A DNA stretch of 64,000 nt from Kibdelosporangium persicum. Its GTDB lineage: Bacteria; Actinomycetota; Actinomycetes; Mycobacteriales; Pseudonocardiaceae. Numbering within the stretch: position 1 is the first letter of the stretch; every line of letters starts with the position of its first letter. The stretch is from contig NZ_JAAATY010000019.1 of assembly GCF_013280595.1 (NCBI RefSeq), positions 1-64,000 of the forward strand, in the 5' to 3' direction. The position numbers and the translations under genes were made by a program. Positions 27,794 to 36,037 of this stretch are shown here, in pieces. The notes beneath the pieces are model-generated. The model did no database searches, had not been told where the DNA came from, and worked only from the letters and a program-made list of their open reading frames with translations.

Positions 27794-27847
27794 CTACCCA
27801 GCGCGCTGGTCGATAATGATCACGGCATACGCGGTCATGGTGAGCAT
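27794..27847 (-). CDS. Leader peptide of the cimA attenuator (17 aa)
   Basis: The frame reads MLTMTAYAVIIIDQRAG and ends in TAG at 27796-27794. The run Val-Ile-Ile-Ile (GTG ATC ATT ATC) lies just ahead of the terminator hairpin, as expected of a ribosome-stalling attenuator that senses charged Ile-tRNA. The second ATG (27838) is an alternative start. No strong ribosome binding site is seen. I infer that Ile shortage lets the ribosome stall and prevents the terminator from forming. Confidence 0.75.
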   Translation of the reverse strand: MLTMTAYAVIIIDQRAG

Positions 27848-27909
27848 GAAACCACATCGTGAATCGGATGACCACTCCACGGTCGGCTGCTCCCAAGTCG
27901 TGGGAACGA

Positions 27910-28689
27910 TCATCGGCGTTCGGTCCAGGTGACCGTCTCGGCGGGCGCGACCTCCGCGTCCGGCGGGAGCTCGACCGGAGGCGTGGCGTTCCAGTCGGAG
28001 TACTTGCTGACCTTGGTGTTCCTGTGGCCGCTGTCGCCGGTGGACCGCTGTTCCACCTGCACCGGAAGGCCGTCGTGGTTGACCCATACCGTCGCCTCGA
28101 CCGGTTTCCTGCGAGCGGTGTTCGGGTTGGACTCGATGTTCGCGGCCGCAGTGAGCTCGTACCGCCACAAACCCTGGTCGTCCGTGCCCGGTGACACGAC
28201 GAGTGTCTTGCGGTCGAGGTCGAGGAAAACGCCGCTGGGCGCCAGATCGCTCAGGGTCATGCTCACGTCGCGCTCGACGTTCCACGTCCACGGCGCCTTG
28301 TGGTCGAGCAGGACCCAGCGCTTGCCCTGCGGCAGCTTGGCCCGCTGGTCCTGCAGGTAGAACTCCCGGGAGAACCGCTCGATCACCACCGACTCGACGA
28401 CCTCGTCGGTGTGGTAGGACTTGCGCCGTTCCACCATGCGCTGCGTCGGCTCCGGTGTGCCCTGCTGGTGCCACCCCTTGGACAACGGACTCATCTCGCC
28501 CTTGCGGTGCCACCACCACGACGGCCTGCCGTCCGATGTGAACTCGACCTCGAACCGGACGGACTCCGCCGCGCGCATCCGCTCGATCCACTCCTCGACC
28601 GAACCCGCCGGCGCCTGCACCGGTGTTTCCCGTGGCACGACGCCACAACCGGCCACCAGCAACACGACAAGACACAAGATCCGCGACAT
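27910..28689 (-). CDS. Predicted lipoprotein, 259 aa, unknown function
   Basis: The N-terminus MSRILCLVVLLVAGCGVV holds a lipobox (LVAGC, Cys15), so the protein is probably lipid-anchored outside the membrane. The body has SVRFEVEFTSDGRPSWWWHRKG, YELTAAANIES and EATVWVNHDGLPVQVEQRS, reminiscent of LppX/LprAFG-like outer-surface lipoproteins that use a cupped beta-sheet, but I cannot assign it. The ATG at 28689 has GCGGGGA next to it. It lies 28 bases after the WD40 gene on the same strand and may be cotranscribed with it. Confidence 0.72.
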   Translation of the reverse strand: MSRILCLVVLLVAGCGVVPRETPVQAPAGSVEEWIERMRAAESVRFEVEFTSDGRPSWWWHRKGEMSPLSKGWHQQGTPEPTQRMVERRKSYHTDEVVESVVIERFSREFYLQDQRAKLPQGKRWVLLDHKAPWTWNVERDVSMTLSDLAPSGVFLDLDRKTLVVSPGTDDQGLWRYELTAAANIESNPNTARRKPVEATVWVNHDGLPVQVEQRSTGDSGHRNTKVSKYSDWNATPPVELPPDAEVAPAETVTWTERR

Positions 28690-28717
28690 TCCCCGCAAAA
28701 TACTCGCGCGGGCGCCG

Positions 28718-31700
28718 TCACACAGCCGGATCGAACGAGACGCACAGGACCTCACCGCAGGACGTGCCGAACGCCAGATGCCGGCGGCCGATCGCGCAGC
28801 AGGCGATCCGGTGACTCGCGGCGATGCAGTGCGACTGCCGGCCGGACACGATGTCCCAGACCCGAGCGGTTCGATCATCGGACGTACTCACGACATATCG
28901 GCCGACCAGGTGAACAGCACGCACCCAGGACCCGTGCTCGAAGCGGTGAACCTCCACGCCGGTCGCGAAATCCCAGACACGAGCGGTCCGGTCTCCTGAC
29001 GCAGTCACGATCCGCGTGCCGTCCGCGCTGATTCGTACGTCTCGGACGGCCTTGCGGTGACCGGTCAGTTCGCGCACCAGAGTCCCGCCAGCGAGATCCC
29101 ACAACCGGACGACACCGTCGACGCAGCTCGTCACCACATGCCGCTCGTCCGGGGCGACAGCGACGCCCCGGACCCAGTCGGGATGCCTTAGCCGGTGAGC
29201 CATTTCAGAGTCCGACCAGACGATCGCGGTCCCGTCACGTGATCCGGTCACGACATAGCTCTCACTCACCGCCACGGCACGAACGATGTCCGTGTGGCCA
29301 CGCAGGACGACACAGTCACCGGACCACACACGGACAAGATGGTCATCGCACACCGTGACCACGCCGTTGCCGCCGACTTCGAGAGCCCGCACCGGTCCGT
29401 CGTGTTCCAATGTGCCAACGCACTCGCCCGTGCGGACGTTCCAAATCCGCGCCGTCCGGTCGTCCGAACCGGAGACGACGAGATCGGCTGTCGCACCGAC
29501 GGCACGCACCCACCCACCGTGCCGGAAGACACGAAGCAACTCTCCTGTTTCAGTGTCCCGCACACGAACCGTGCCATCGTCGGAACCGGACACCACCCAG
29601 CCGCCGTGCGGGGCGATCGTGATGGCACGCACCGAATCCGCGTTGCCCGCCAGCGTCCGCACCAGCGTTCCGGTGTCGCGGTCCCACCACCGGGCCGAAC
29701 GGTCGTCCGACACAGTCACGATGTGGCGGCCCGACACGGCGGCATCACGGACCCAGTCATCATGCCGGAACACGTGCCGGACACCGTCGTCCGTCGTCAG
29801 GCATGCGGTGTTGTCCCGGCTGAAACTGATCATGTCGGTCCCCGCGAGCAGGAACCCGTTGACCAGATCCCCGTGCCGGACCAGTTCCTCCGGCGGCCCG
29901 GCACGGCCGAGATCCCAACGCCACACGTGGTTGCCACACGCCACGACGAGGCCGTCCCGGAGACCGATCGACCGGACGTCGGCAGGCGCGGTGAACTCGC
30001 GGGCGCGGACGCCGGTCACGCCGTTCCACACCGTGATCCCGCGGTCCGCGGTGACGGTGATCACCAAATCGCCTGCCGGCAGGACAAAGGTCACGGGTCC
30101 GTCGTGCTCGAAGTGCCGGAGCAGGCTGCCGTCGGCCAAGTCCCACAGGTATGCCGTGTGGTCGTCCGATCCGGTCAGCAGACGGTTCCCGGCGACGGCA
30201 AGACAAGTCACGCGGTCGTCGTGGATCAGTTCCCGCCGGACAGCCACTTCGTCGACATCCCAGATCCGGGCGATGCCATCACCGCATCCCACAACCAGCC
30301 CGCCATCCGGCAGGACTGCCATCGGCCCGACCGTGTCCGGATGAGGAAACTCGCGATGGGTTCTGTCGGTGAGCGAACAGATGTGCACGACGTGGTCCTC
30401 GCACGTGCTCGCGACGCGCAGCCGTGGCAGGAGCACAACCTGTTGCACCGGGCCGGGATGCCGGATGGTCCACACCACTGTGCCCTGGGCGTCCCATACC
30501 TGGACGGTGTGGTCGAACGAGCCTGTCGCCATGAACGATCCGTCCGGGGTGACCACGACGGCGATCACCGTGTCGGCGTGTCCCGCACCGGCATTGGCAT
30601 GGGACCACGCGACCCGCAGGCGCCGGACCGGCCGGCGGTCGATCTCGGCGAGCAGCTCGGGAAATCCGGCCTTCGTGGCCTCATAGTGCATCTGTTGCAG
30701 GAGGAAGTCCGGTTGTGCCACGCTTCCGCGCCAACGCCGCAGGTTGTGGGCCTGGTATTTGAGGATCGCGGCCATCCGGGCGGCCGGGCCGCGTGGGTCT
30801 CCGGCGTTGACCGTCGCGTCGTCGATCTCGGTGACCAGCGCGGCACTGTCCACTGTTGCCTTCGCCGACAGGAAGTCCAAGTCCTGGAGCACGCGTTCGA
30901 GCAACGCCCTCGGTTCCTCGGCGACACCCAGCCGCGCGGTGTCGACGATGTGGTGGAACAGGTGCCGCACCGCGTACGGATCGAGCGTGTTCTCACTGAG
31001 CCAGTGCAGGATCGTGGTCGCTGCTTCGGCCGGGTAGACATGGTGTTCCCCCGCCGCGCGCAGATAGTCCCGGAAGGACTGGTGGAAGATCCGGTACGCC
31101 GCGCCGGAACGCAGGTACGGAGCGCAGACCGTCAGGGTGTCCTCGATCACGGACCTGGGCAACCCGGTCAGCGACATCAACTGGCCGACGGTGAACCCGT
31201 CCCCACGTGCCTGCGTCAACAGTCCGAGCACTGGCCGGTACCGCAGCCGCCAGTCCTGCTCGACCTCGGCGATCTCCCGGTTGAGGAACTCCCGGTACAG
31301 CTCCGCGAGACCGTCCGGCAACCGGATGTCCGCGGTGGTGATCGGCCGTGCCCGGCTGAGCAGGTCATCGAGCACGAACCTGGCGTAGAGGAAGTTTCCC
31401 TTGCCACGGCTGGCAATTCGCCGGGCGAGCACGGCCGCGGCCGGGACGTCGCCCGCGTGCAACCTGCGTTCGGCGTAACCGCGGACGTCCCCGCCCGCGT
31501 CCGTCTCGTCCTCGATCAGATCGAACTGGGCCGACGCGGTGACGTGCCGCAGTGCACGGCCGGGCCTGCTGGTGAGCAGCAACCGGAGGTTCGCTGTCGG
31601 CATCCGCGTTTCCCGTGCCAGCAAGGCCACCAGCGCGTGCCCGCCACCGCCTTCCACCGCTTCGTCGAGCGCGTCGACCACGATGACCGCGGTCGTTCCG

Positions 31701-32371
31701 AGCTTTCGGATCGGCTGGCGGATCACCTTGTCGTACAACTGACGTGGGTCCGCCTCGGTGCGCAGGACGTCCGCGCCGACCGTGTACCCGGGCACATTCG
31801 CCTGTAGTTGCCCGGCGAGGGAAAGGATGACACTGACCGCGTCGAGCGACTCCGTGTCCTGTTGACGGCAGTAGTGTGCTGCCGACACAGCCGCGTTGCC
31901 CGCGATCAGCCTGCTGACCAGGGCGGTCTTCCCGGCGCCCGGCTCGCCCGTGATGACCAGCGCGGACTCGCGGCCCGCCAGCCAGTAGCCGATGCGGTCG
32001 AACGCCCAGTCGCGGCCGTCGAAGTCGGCGCCGAGGTGATCCGGCGCGCTGGGCAGTCCCGTCGGCACCGGCTTTCGCCTGGGGCCCGCCGAGATCCGGT
32101 ACCAGGCCTCGGCCCACTGCCGTTGTTCGGCTGGCCCGGCGCCCAGCGCGATCACGATCCGGTCGAGCAGTTCCGCCGGCACCAGAGTCCGGCCGGTGAC
32201 GTAACTGTGCACAGTCGACTTGCTGGTGGCGGGCAGTCCCAGTCTTCTGGTCAGCTCGGCAAGGCTGATCCTTGGCCGTCCGGTGCCGTGCGCGGCCCGG
32301 GTCCGCAGCAGATCGAGCTGGGCGGCCAGATCGGCGAGGTCGGAGACGGCGGCCGGATCGGGACCGAGCAC
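28718..32371 (-). CDS. HTH-NTPase-WD40 repeat protein, nSTAND-like (1217 aa)
   Basis: Three parts are visible. Residues 14-93 resemble a helix-turn-helix domain (ISLAELTRRLGLP, STVHSYVTGRTLVP). Residues 105-520 are a STAND-type P-loop ATPase with Walker A GEPGAGKT (142-149), Walker B VIVVDALDE (229-237) and LLLTSRPG. From about residue 600, some 16 WD-like blades follow (GSDDHTAYLWD, TSDDRTARVWD and others). Such proteins act as ligand-sensing switches in signalling, regulation or defence. The GTG at 32371 has GGGAGG 4 bases upstream; an ATG at 32431 has none. It is divergent from a DUF397 gene. Confidence 0.85.
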   Translation of the reverse strand: MLGPDPAAVSDLADLAAQLDLLRTRAAHGTGRPRISLAELTRRLGLPATSKSTVHSYVTGRTLVPAELLDRIVIALGAGPAEQRQWAEAWYRISAGPRRKPVPTGLPSAPDHLGADFDGRDWAFDRIGYWLAGRESALVITGEPGAGKTALVSRLIAGNAAVSAAHYCRQQDTESLDAVSVILSLAGQLQANVPGYTVGADVLRTEADPRQLYDKVIRQPIRKLGTTAVIVVDALDEAVEGGGGHALVALLARETRMPTANLRLLLTSRPGRALRHVTASAQFDLIEDETDAGGDVRGYAERRLHAGDVPAAAVLARRIASRGKGNFLYARFVLDDLLSRARPITTADIRLPDGLAELYREFLNREIAEVEQDWRLRYRPVLGLLTQARGDGFTVGQLMSLTGLPRSVIEDTLTVCAPYLRSGAAYRIFHQSFRDYLRAAGEHHVYPAEAATTILHWLSENTLDPYAVRHLFHHIVDTARLGVAEEPRALLERVLQDLDFLSAKATVDSAALVTEIDDATVNAGDPRGPAARMAAILKYQAHNLRRWRGSVAQPDFLLQQMHYEATKAGFPELLAEIDRRPVRRLRVAWSHANAGAGHADTVIAVVVTPDGSFMATGSFDHTVQVWDAQGTVVWTIRHPGPVQQVVLLPRLRVASTCEDHVVHICSLTDRTHREFPHPDTVGPMAVLPDGGLVVGCGDGIARIWDVDEVAVRRELIHDDRVTCLAVAGNRLLTGSDDHTAYLWDLADGSLLRHFEHDGPVTFVLPAGDLVITVTADRGITVWNGVTGVRAREFTAPADVRSIGLRDGLVVACGNHVWRWDLGRAGPPEELVRHGDLVNGFLLAGTDMISFSRDNTACLTTDDGVRHVFRHDDWVRDAAVSGRHIVTVSDDRSARWWDRDTGTLVRTLAGNADSVRAITIAPHGGWVVSGSDDGTVRVRDTETGELLRVFRHGGWVRAVGATADLVVSGSDDRTARIWNVRTGECVGTLEHDGPVRALEVGGNGVVTVCDDHLVRVWSGDCVVLRGHTDIVRAVAVSESYVVTGSRDGTAIVWSDSEMAHRLRHPDWVRGVAVAPDERHVVTSCVDGVVRLWDLAGGTLVRELTGHRKAVRDVRISADGTRIVTASGDRTARVWDFATGVEVHRFEHGSWVRAVHLVGRYVVSTSDDRTARVWDIVSGRQSHCIAASHRIACCAIGRRHLAFGTSCGEVLCVSFDPAV

Positions 32372-32383
32372 GTGGCCTCCCTG

Positions 32384-32413
32384 GTCGTCCAGGTTCGTCC
32401 GATGTCGTCCAGG
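32384..32413. promoter_or_regulatory. Direct repeats upstream of the WD40 gene
   Basis: GTCGTCCAGG occurs at 32384-32393 and again at 32404-32413, exactly 20 bases apart, or two helical turns. The pair lies in the 82-base gap between the WD40 gene and the DUF397 gene and could bind the HTH part of the WD40 protein or the nearby regulator. Confidence 0.4.
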
Positions 32414-32453
32414 ATCAGGGTTTTCCAGCATAACCAGGCAGTTCGCTGGTGGC

Positions 32454-32621
32454 ATGCGGAACGCGACCTGGTTCAAGAGCAGCCGCTGCGGCGAGGGCCC
32501 GACGTGTGTCGAAGTGGCTTTGCTCGATCGCCGGATCGGCATCCGGGACGCCAAGAACCCCCGGCCGGTTCTTGTCGTCCGGCCCGCCTGCTGGCGGCTG
32601 TTCAGACGATTCGTCGGATGA
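32454..32621 (+). CDS. DUF397 protein (55 aa)
   Basis: The short frame MRNATWFKSSRCGEGPTCVEVA...IGIRDAKNP.PVLVV is a typical DUF397 domain. In actinomycetes these small proteins almost always accompany an Scr1/BldB-linked HTH regulator with a C-terminal DUF5753 domain. That regulator is next door, but on the opposite strand with 20 bases of 3' overlap, whereas the usual order is same-strand and downstream. The C-terminal part (ACWRLFRRFVG) matches the common W-x-x-F ending. The ATG at 32454 has a GGTGG upstream. It was found by motif, as it is short. Confidence 0.8.
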   Translation: MRNATWFKSSRCGEGPTCVEVALLDRRIGIRDAKNPRPVLVVRPACWRLFRRFVG

Positions 32622-33435
32622 AGTCGAGGGACTCGGCAGGCGTGAGGGCGAGTTCCCGGAGCCTGCCGAACACCGAGACGTACTCGGCGACGTGCTCCGG
32701 TTCGCGGATCAAGTGCCCCTCGGTGAGGTTGTTCGTGTACGCCACCCGAGGGTCGTTGGGATCGGCGAAGCCGAGCACGATGAAACCGCCTGCCTGACCG
32801 GGATGCATCCCGGCGGACGCGGGCAGGACCTGAACGGACACGTGTGGGTTGCCGCCCGCCGCCACAAGCTGGCGCAACTGGTCACGCATCACTCCCGGCG
32901 CGGACGCGCGGAGCAAGGCCGAATCGTCGACCACCACCGACACTGCCGGCGGGTTCTCGCGCAGCAACATCGCCTGCCGCGCCTGACGCAGGTCGGCCCA
33001 TCGAGCCGCGACCTCGGCGGGACGGCCGAACGCCTCTCCCAGCGCCTGCGCGTAGGCGTGTGTCTGCAGCAGGCCGGGGATCCACTGCGGCTGGTACTCC
33101 CAGATCTCGGTGGCCTCGTCCTCGTAACCGATGTACAGGTCGTAGCCGCCATAGATCAGGTCTGCGTACTCCTTCCACCACCGTTGCCGACCGTGCTGGC
33201 CGACAGACAGCAACGCTGTCCGCCGCGCGCCGCTCACCTCGTACATGTCCAGGAGTTCACGCAGGTCAAGCGGCCGGACTGCGACCTGACCGGTCTCGAT
33301 CCGGCTCACTTTCGCGGGCGAGCAGCCCAGCCGGGCGGCGGCGTCCTCCAGCGTCCGGCCCGCGAGATCACGCAGTTCGCGCAGCTCCGCGCCGATTCGA
33401 CGGCGGTCGTCCTGGGAAAGGCGGGCCGTGGGCAT
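32602..33435 (-). CDS. Scr1-type HTH (XRE) regulator with DUF5753 domain (277 aa)
   Basis: Residues 10-65 are an XRE helix-turn-helix (RRRIGAELRELRDLAGRTLEDAAARLGCSPAKVSRIETG). Residues from about 85 form a DUF5753 ligand-binding domain (YIGYEDEATEIWEYQPQWIPGLLQTHAYAQAL, with the conserved PGLLQT). The family is very large in actinomycetes and tied to development and metabolite control. The ATG at 33435 has AGGGTGAG upstream. It is divergent from a membrane protein gene; identical inverted palindromes in the gap are probably its own operators. Confidence 0.88.
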   Translation of the reverse strand: MPTARLSQDDRRRIGAELRELRDLAGRTLEDAAARLGCSPAKVSRIETGQVAVRPLDLRELLDMYEVSGARRTALLSVGQHGRQRWWKEYADLIYGGYDLYIGYEDEATEIWEYQPQWIPGLLQTHAYAQALGEAFGRPAEVAARWADLRQARQAMLLRENPPAVSVVVDDSALLRASAPGVMRDQLRQLVAAGGNPHVSVQVLPASAGMHPGQAGGFIVLGFADPNDPRVAYTNNLTEGHLIREPEHVAEYVSVFGRLRELALTPAESLDFIRRIV

Positions 33436-33467
33436 CAGCGGGACTCACCCTGCAAAATCGACTCGAA

Positions 33468-33527
33468 TGCAAAACTTGCAGCTACCCAGCGTGACGAGTA
33501 CGGTGCAGACATTCTGCAAGTTTTGCA
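33468..33527. promoter_or_regulatory. Paired operators of the HTH regulator
   Basis: TGCAAAACTTGCA (33468-33480) and its exact reverse complement TGCAAGTTTTGCA (33515-33527) form two palindrome-like sites 47 bases apart. A half-site TGCAAAA begins at 33451. They lie in the divergent gap and the second ends 13 bases before the membrane-protein start, so a bound repressor would block it. Confidence 0.65.
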
Positions 33528-33540
33528 CAGAGGGGGTCCG

Positions 33541-34254
33541 GTGTTGGAGTTCCTGCGCAAACTGATCGACTACGTGCCCGAGTTCATCAACAGTGGCGCG
33601 GCCAAGAAACTCATCCCGTGGTTCTTCTGGCCCGCCACGGTCTTCATGTCACTGCTCCTCATCCCGTACGACCCGGTGAGCGGGTCGCTGATGGTCGGCG
33701 TTCCCCTGCTGTTCGCGGCGCTCACCCGCTACTTCGGGGTGATGCGCGTGCCGACGATCATCGTGTTGCTGACCGGTGTGGCAGCGATGTTCCCCGCGTT
33801 CTTCCTGGGCCTGGGACAGCGCAACGAGAAAGAGATCCCCCTGCTGCCACTGCTCGGGCTGGCCTCGTTCGTCGTGTGGATCGCCGCCTACCCGCCGATG
33901 CTGACCAGGTTCAACCACCGGTACTGGCAGGCGCGGTATCCCGACGAGGAGATCGGCGTCGACGAACCGGCCGCCGCACGGATCATGACGATCCAGCTGT
34001 GGCTTGCGGTCGTGGTGATGTGGGCGGTCGGCGACGAGGTCGCGCCGCTGGTCGGCCTGATCGCGCTCTGCTACCGCAGGCAGTGGACGGCTGTCACCGC
34101 CGCGCTTGTCTGCCTGGTCTCGCCGTTCGTGATCTACCAGGGCGGCTGGTGGTTCGAGTTCGACCTGGCCAAGCTCCTCGGTGCGGTGCTGGCCGCCAAG
34201 TCATGGCTGGAGGCCGCCAGGCTCCCGATGTGGAACCGCCGTGTCAGCTACTGA
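33541..34254 (+). CDS. Multi-pass membrane protein of unknown function (237 aa)
   Basis: There are five to six hydrophobic helices (for example LIPWFFWPATVFMSLLLIP, VPTIIVLLTGVAAMFPAFFLGL, LPLLGLASFVVWIAAYPP, IQLWLAVVVMWAVG). The loop QARYPDEEIGVDEPAA and a C-terminal NRRVSY are cytosolic or external. I recognise no family. The GTG at 33541 has GAGGGGG 5 bases upstream; a TTG at 33544 is an alternative. Its stop overlaps the next gene's start by 14 bases, so the two products are probably made together under the adjacent regulator. Confidence 0.72.
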   Translation: MLEFLRKLIDYVPEFINSGAAKKLIPWFFWPATVFMSLLLIPYDPVSGSLMVGVPLLFAALTRYFGVMRVPTIIVLLTGVAAMFPAFFLGLGQRNEKEIPLLPLLGLASFVVWIAAYPPMLTRFNHRYWQARYPDEEIGVDEPAAARIMTIQLWLAVVVMWAVGDEVAPLVGLIALCYRRQWTAVTAALVCLVSPFVIYQGGWWFEFDLAKLLGAVLAAKSWLEAARLPMWNRRVSY

Positions 34255-34831
34255 CCAGACGCCGGCGTGGCTGACCGCCGCGTTGGAGCGGATGCCGATG
34301 CCGGACATACCCGCGACCGAGCTGTGGGACTTCTCCGCCGCCGCCCTGCTCAAGCCGCGACTGCCACCCGGAACCCGTTGGCTGGCCGGGAAACTCGACG
34401 GGTTCGGCGCGGTCCGCTTCAGCGCACGGGCGATCGGGATCGACAGCACCGGACCGATCCGGTGGACCGACATCATCGAAATCCACACCCAGCCGCCGCT
34501 CGACGCGATGACCGGCGCGGCCAAGGACACGGTCATCACCACCCTCACCCGGATGCTGCCTGTGGGCCGTGGAATGTCGGCAAGGGTCCTCGACGAGATG
34601 GTCGAGGTAGTACTGGGAATGCTGCGCCGAGCGGAGCGTGATTCGGTGGTGCCGTACGAGTTCGTCTACCGGGCCTGGCTACGTCGGCGCACCCTCACAC
34701 CGGGCCTGGTGTCCGCGGCCGTCCTGGCGCTGCCCCAGGTCGCCGCCAGCGTGCTGGCCACCGCGGCTGCCAACGGCGTCGCTCGATCCACAGTCGCTCG
34801 ATCCACAAAGGAAAACCAACGGCCGTCGTGA
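34241..34831 (+). CDS. Hypothetical protein, partner of the membrane protein (196 aa)
   Basis: A mostly soluble protein with MPDIPATELWDFSAAALLKPRLPPG, WLAGKLDGFGAVRFS and VYRAWLRRR; the C-terminus (LVSAAVLALPQVAASVLATAAANGVA) is hydrophobic enough for one membrane helix. The last residues hold a short VARST repeat. I do not recognise a family. The GTG at 34241 lies inside the end of the upstream gene, typical of translational coupling. Its TGA stop sits within the left arm of the terminator that follows. The pair may form a small membrane complex, but no function can be given. Confidence 0.68.
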   Translation: MSATDQTPAWLTAALERMPMPDIPATELWDFSAAALLKPRLPPGTRWLAGKLDGFGAVRFSARAIGIDSTGPIRWTDIIEIHTQPPLDAMTGAAKDTVITTLTRMLPVGRGMSARVLDEMVEVVLGMLRRAERDSVVPYEFVYRAWLRRRTLTPGLVSAAVLALPQVAASVLATAAANGVARSTVARSTKENQRPS

Positions 34832-34862
34832 GGGTGCCGGGCCGGCACCCTCACGACGGCCG
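34820..34862. terminator. Strong bidirectional terminator of the accessory block and leuB
   Basis: Perfect 19-base arms (34820-34838 and 34844-34862) with a 5-base loop lie between the convergent hypothetical gene and leuB. The hypothetical gene's stop codon (34829-34831) is inside the left arm. Confidence 0.88.
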
Positions 34863-34868
34863 GAAGTC

Positions 34869-35912
34869 CTAAGCAGTCGTGCGCGAGGAGTTGGACGAGA
34901 CCAACGCGGCGAGACGGTCGCCGATCGCGTACGTGCCACCGGGCGAGGAGTGGTCGCGGGTCGCCAGGTCGAAGGCCACCGAGGCCTCGATCCGGCGGGC
35001 CGCCTCCCGCTCACCCAGGTGGTCGAGCAGCAGCGCCACCGACAGCACGGCGGCCGTCGGGTCGGCCACACCCTGACCCGCGATGTCCGGGGCGCTGCCG
35101 TGCACCGGTTCGAACATGCTCGGGTTGCGGCGGGTGATGTCGAGGTTTCCGGACGCCGCCAGGCCGATGCCTCCGGTCACCGCGGCCGCCAGGTCCGTGA
35201 GGATGTCGCCGAACAGGTTGTCGGTGACGATCACGTCGAACCGGCCGGGATCGGTGACCATGTGAATGGTCGTCGCGTCCACATGCTGGTACGCCACGGT
35301 CACGTCCGGGTGCTGCAACGACACCTCTTCGACCACCCGTGACCACAGGGACCCGGCGTGCGCGAGCACGTTGGTCTTGTGCACGAGGGTCAGGTGCTTG
35401 CGCGGACGGGACGAAGCACGGGCGAACGCGTCCCGGACCACGCGCTCCACGCCGAACGACGTGTTGACGCTGACCTCGGTCGCGATCTCGTGCGGCGTGT
35501 CCTTGCGCAACAGGCCGCCGTTGCCGGCGTAGAGGCCTTCCGTGCCCTCCCGGACGACGATCATGTCGATGTCACCCGGATCGGCGATCGGGCTGCGCAC
35601 GCCCGGGTAGAGCCGCGCCGGGCGCAGGTTGACGTGGTGGTCGAGCTCGAACCGCAGCCGCAGCAGCAGGCCGCGTTCGAGAATGCCGCTCGGCACCGAC
35701 GGATCACCCACCGCGCCGAGCAATATCGCGTCATGTTCCCGGAGTTCGCCGAGAACCGACTCTGGCAGCAACTCCCCCGTCGCGTGCCATCGAGCGGCCC
35801 CCAGGTCGTACCGGGTGATCTCAGCACTCGGAACGACCTCGCCGAGCACCTTGAGGGCCTCGGCGATCACTTCCGGCCCGATCCCGTCACCGGGGATCAC
35901 CGCGAGCCGCAT
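34869..35912 (-). CDS. leuB: 3-isopropylmalate dehydrogenase (347 aa)
   Basis: It oxidatively decarboxylates 3-isopropylmalate, and in the citramalate route 3-methylmalate, with NAD+. The start [15 protein letters not shown], the catalytic [19 protein letters not shown] and [15 protein letters not shown], and [15 protein letters not shown] match the family. The length is like the actinomycete short form. The ATG at 35912 has GGAGG 7 bases upstream, so the longer frame is rejected. In mycobacteria leuB is next to serA; here the subtilase gene lies between them. Confidence 0.95.
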   Translation of the reverse strand: MRLAVIPGDGIGPEVIAEALKVLGEVVPSAEITRYDLGAARWHATGELLPESVLGELREHDAILLGAVGDPSVPSGILERGLLLRLRFELDHHVNLRPARLYPGVRSPIADPGDIDMIVVREGTEGLYAGNGGLLRKDTPHEIATEVSVNTSFGVERVVRDAFARASSRPRKHLTLVHKTNVLAHAGSLWSRVVEEVSLQHPDVTVAYQHVDATTIHMVTDPGRFDVIVTDNLFGDILTDLAAAVTGGIGLAASGNLDITRRNPSMFEPVHGSAPDIAGQGVADPTAAVLSVALLLDHLGEREAARRIEASVAFDLATRDHSSPGGTYAIGDRLAALVSSNSSRTTA

Positions 35913-36037
35913 GCAGACACCTCCGTGGATACAGGCCCAGCGTCCGGGCCACACAGTTCAGGGAAGGCTACCCGCACCCACCCGCTCATCCGTACCTCGA
36001 CCACGCTTACGGGGTCCCCCTTTCGGATCACGAAATC

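Noticed and set aside
27848-28675. Long minus-strand frame ending in the cimA leader
   Set aside because: It overlaps the lipoprotein gene in another frame and has no start with a binding site; only its last 17 codons, as a leader, make sense.
28718-30600. Repeated GACGACCG-type DNA as a possible CRISPR array or DNA repeat
   Set aside because: The repetition follows the WD repeat protein units (TSDDRTARVWD and relatives); spacing and sequence vary with codons and there are no spacers.
29294-31807. 837-codon plus-strand frame opposite the WD40 gene
   Set aside because: The WD and Walker motifs lie on the minus strand, and the frame contains no start with a binding site.
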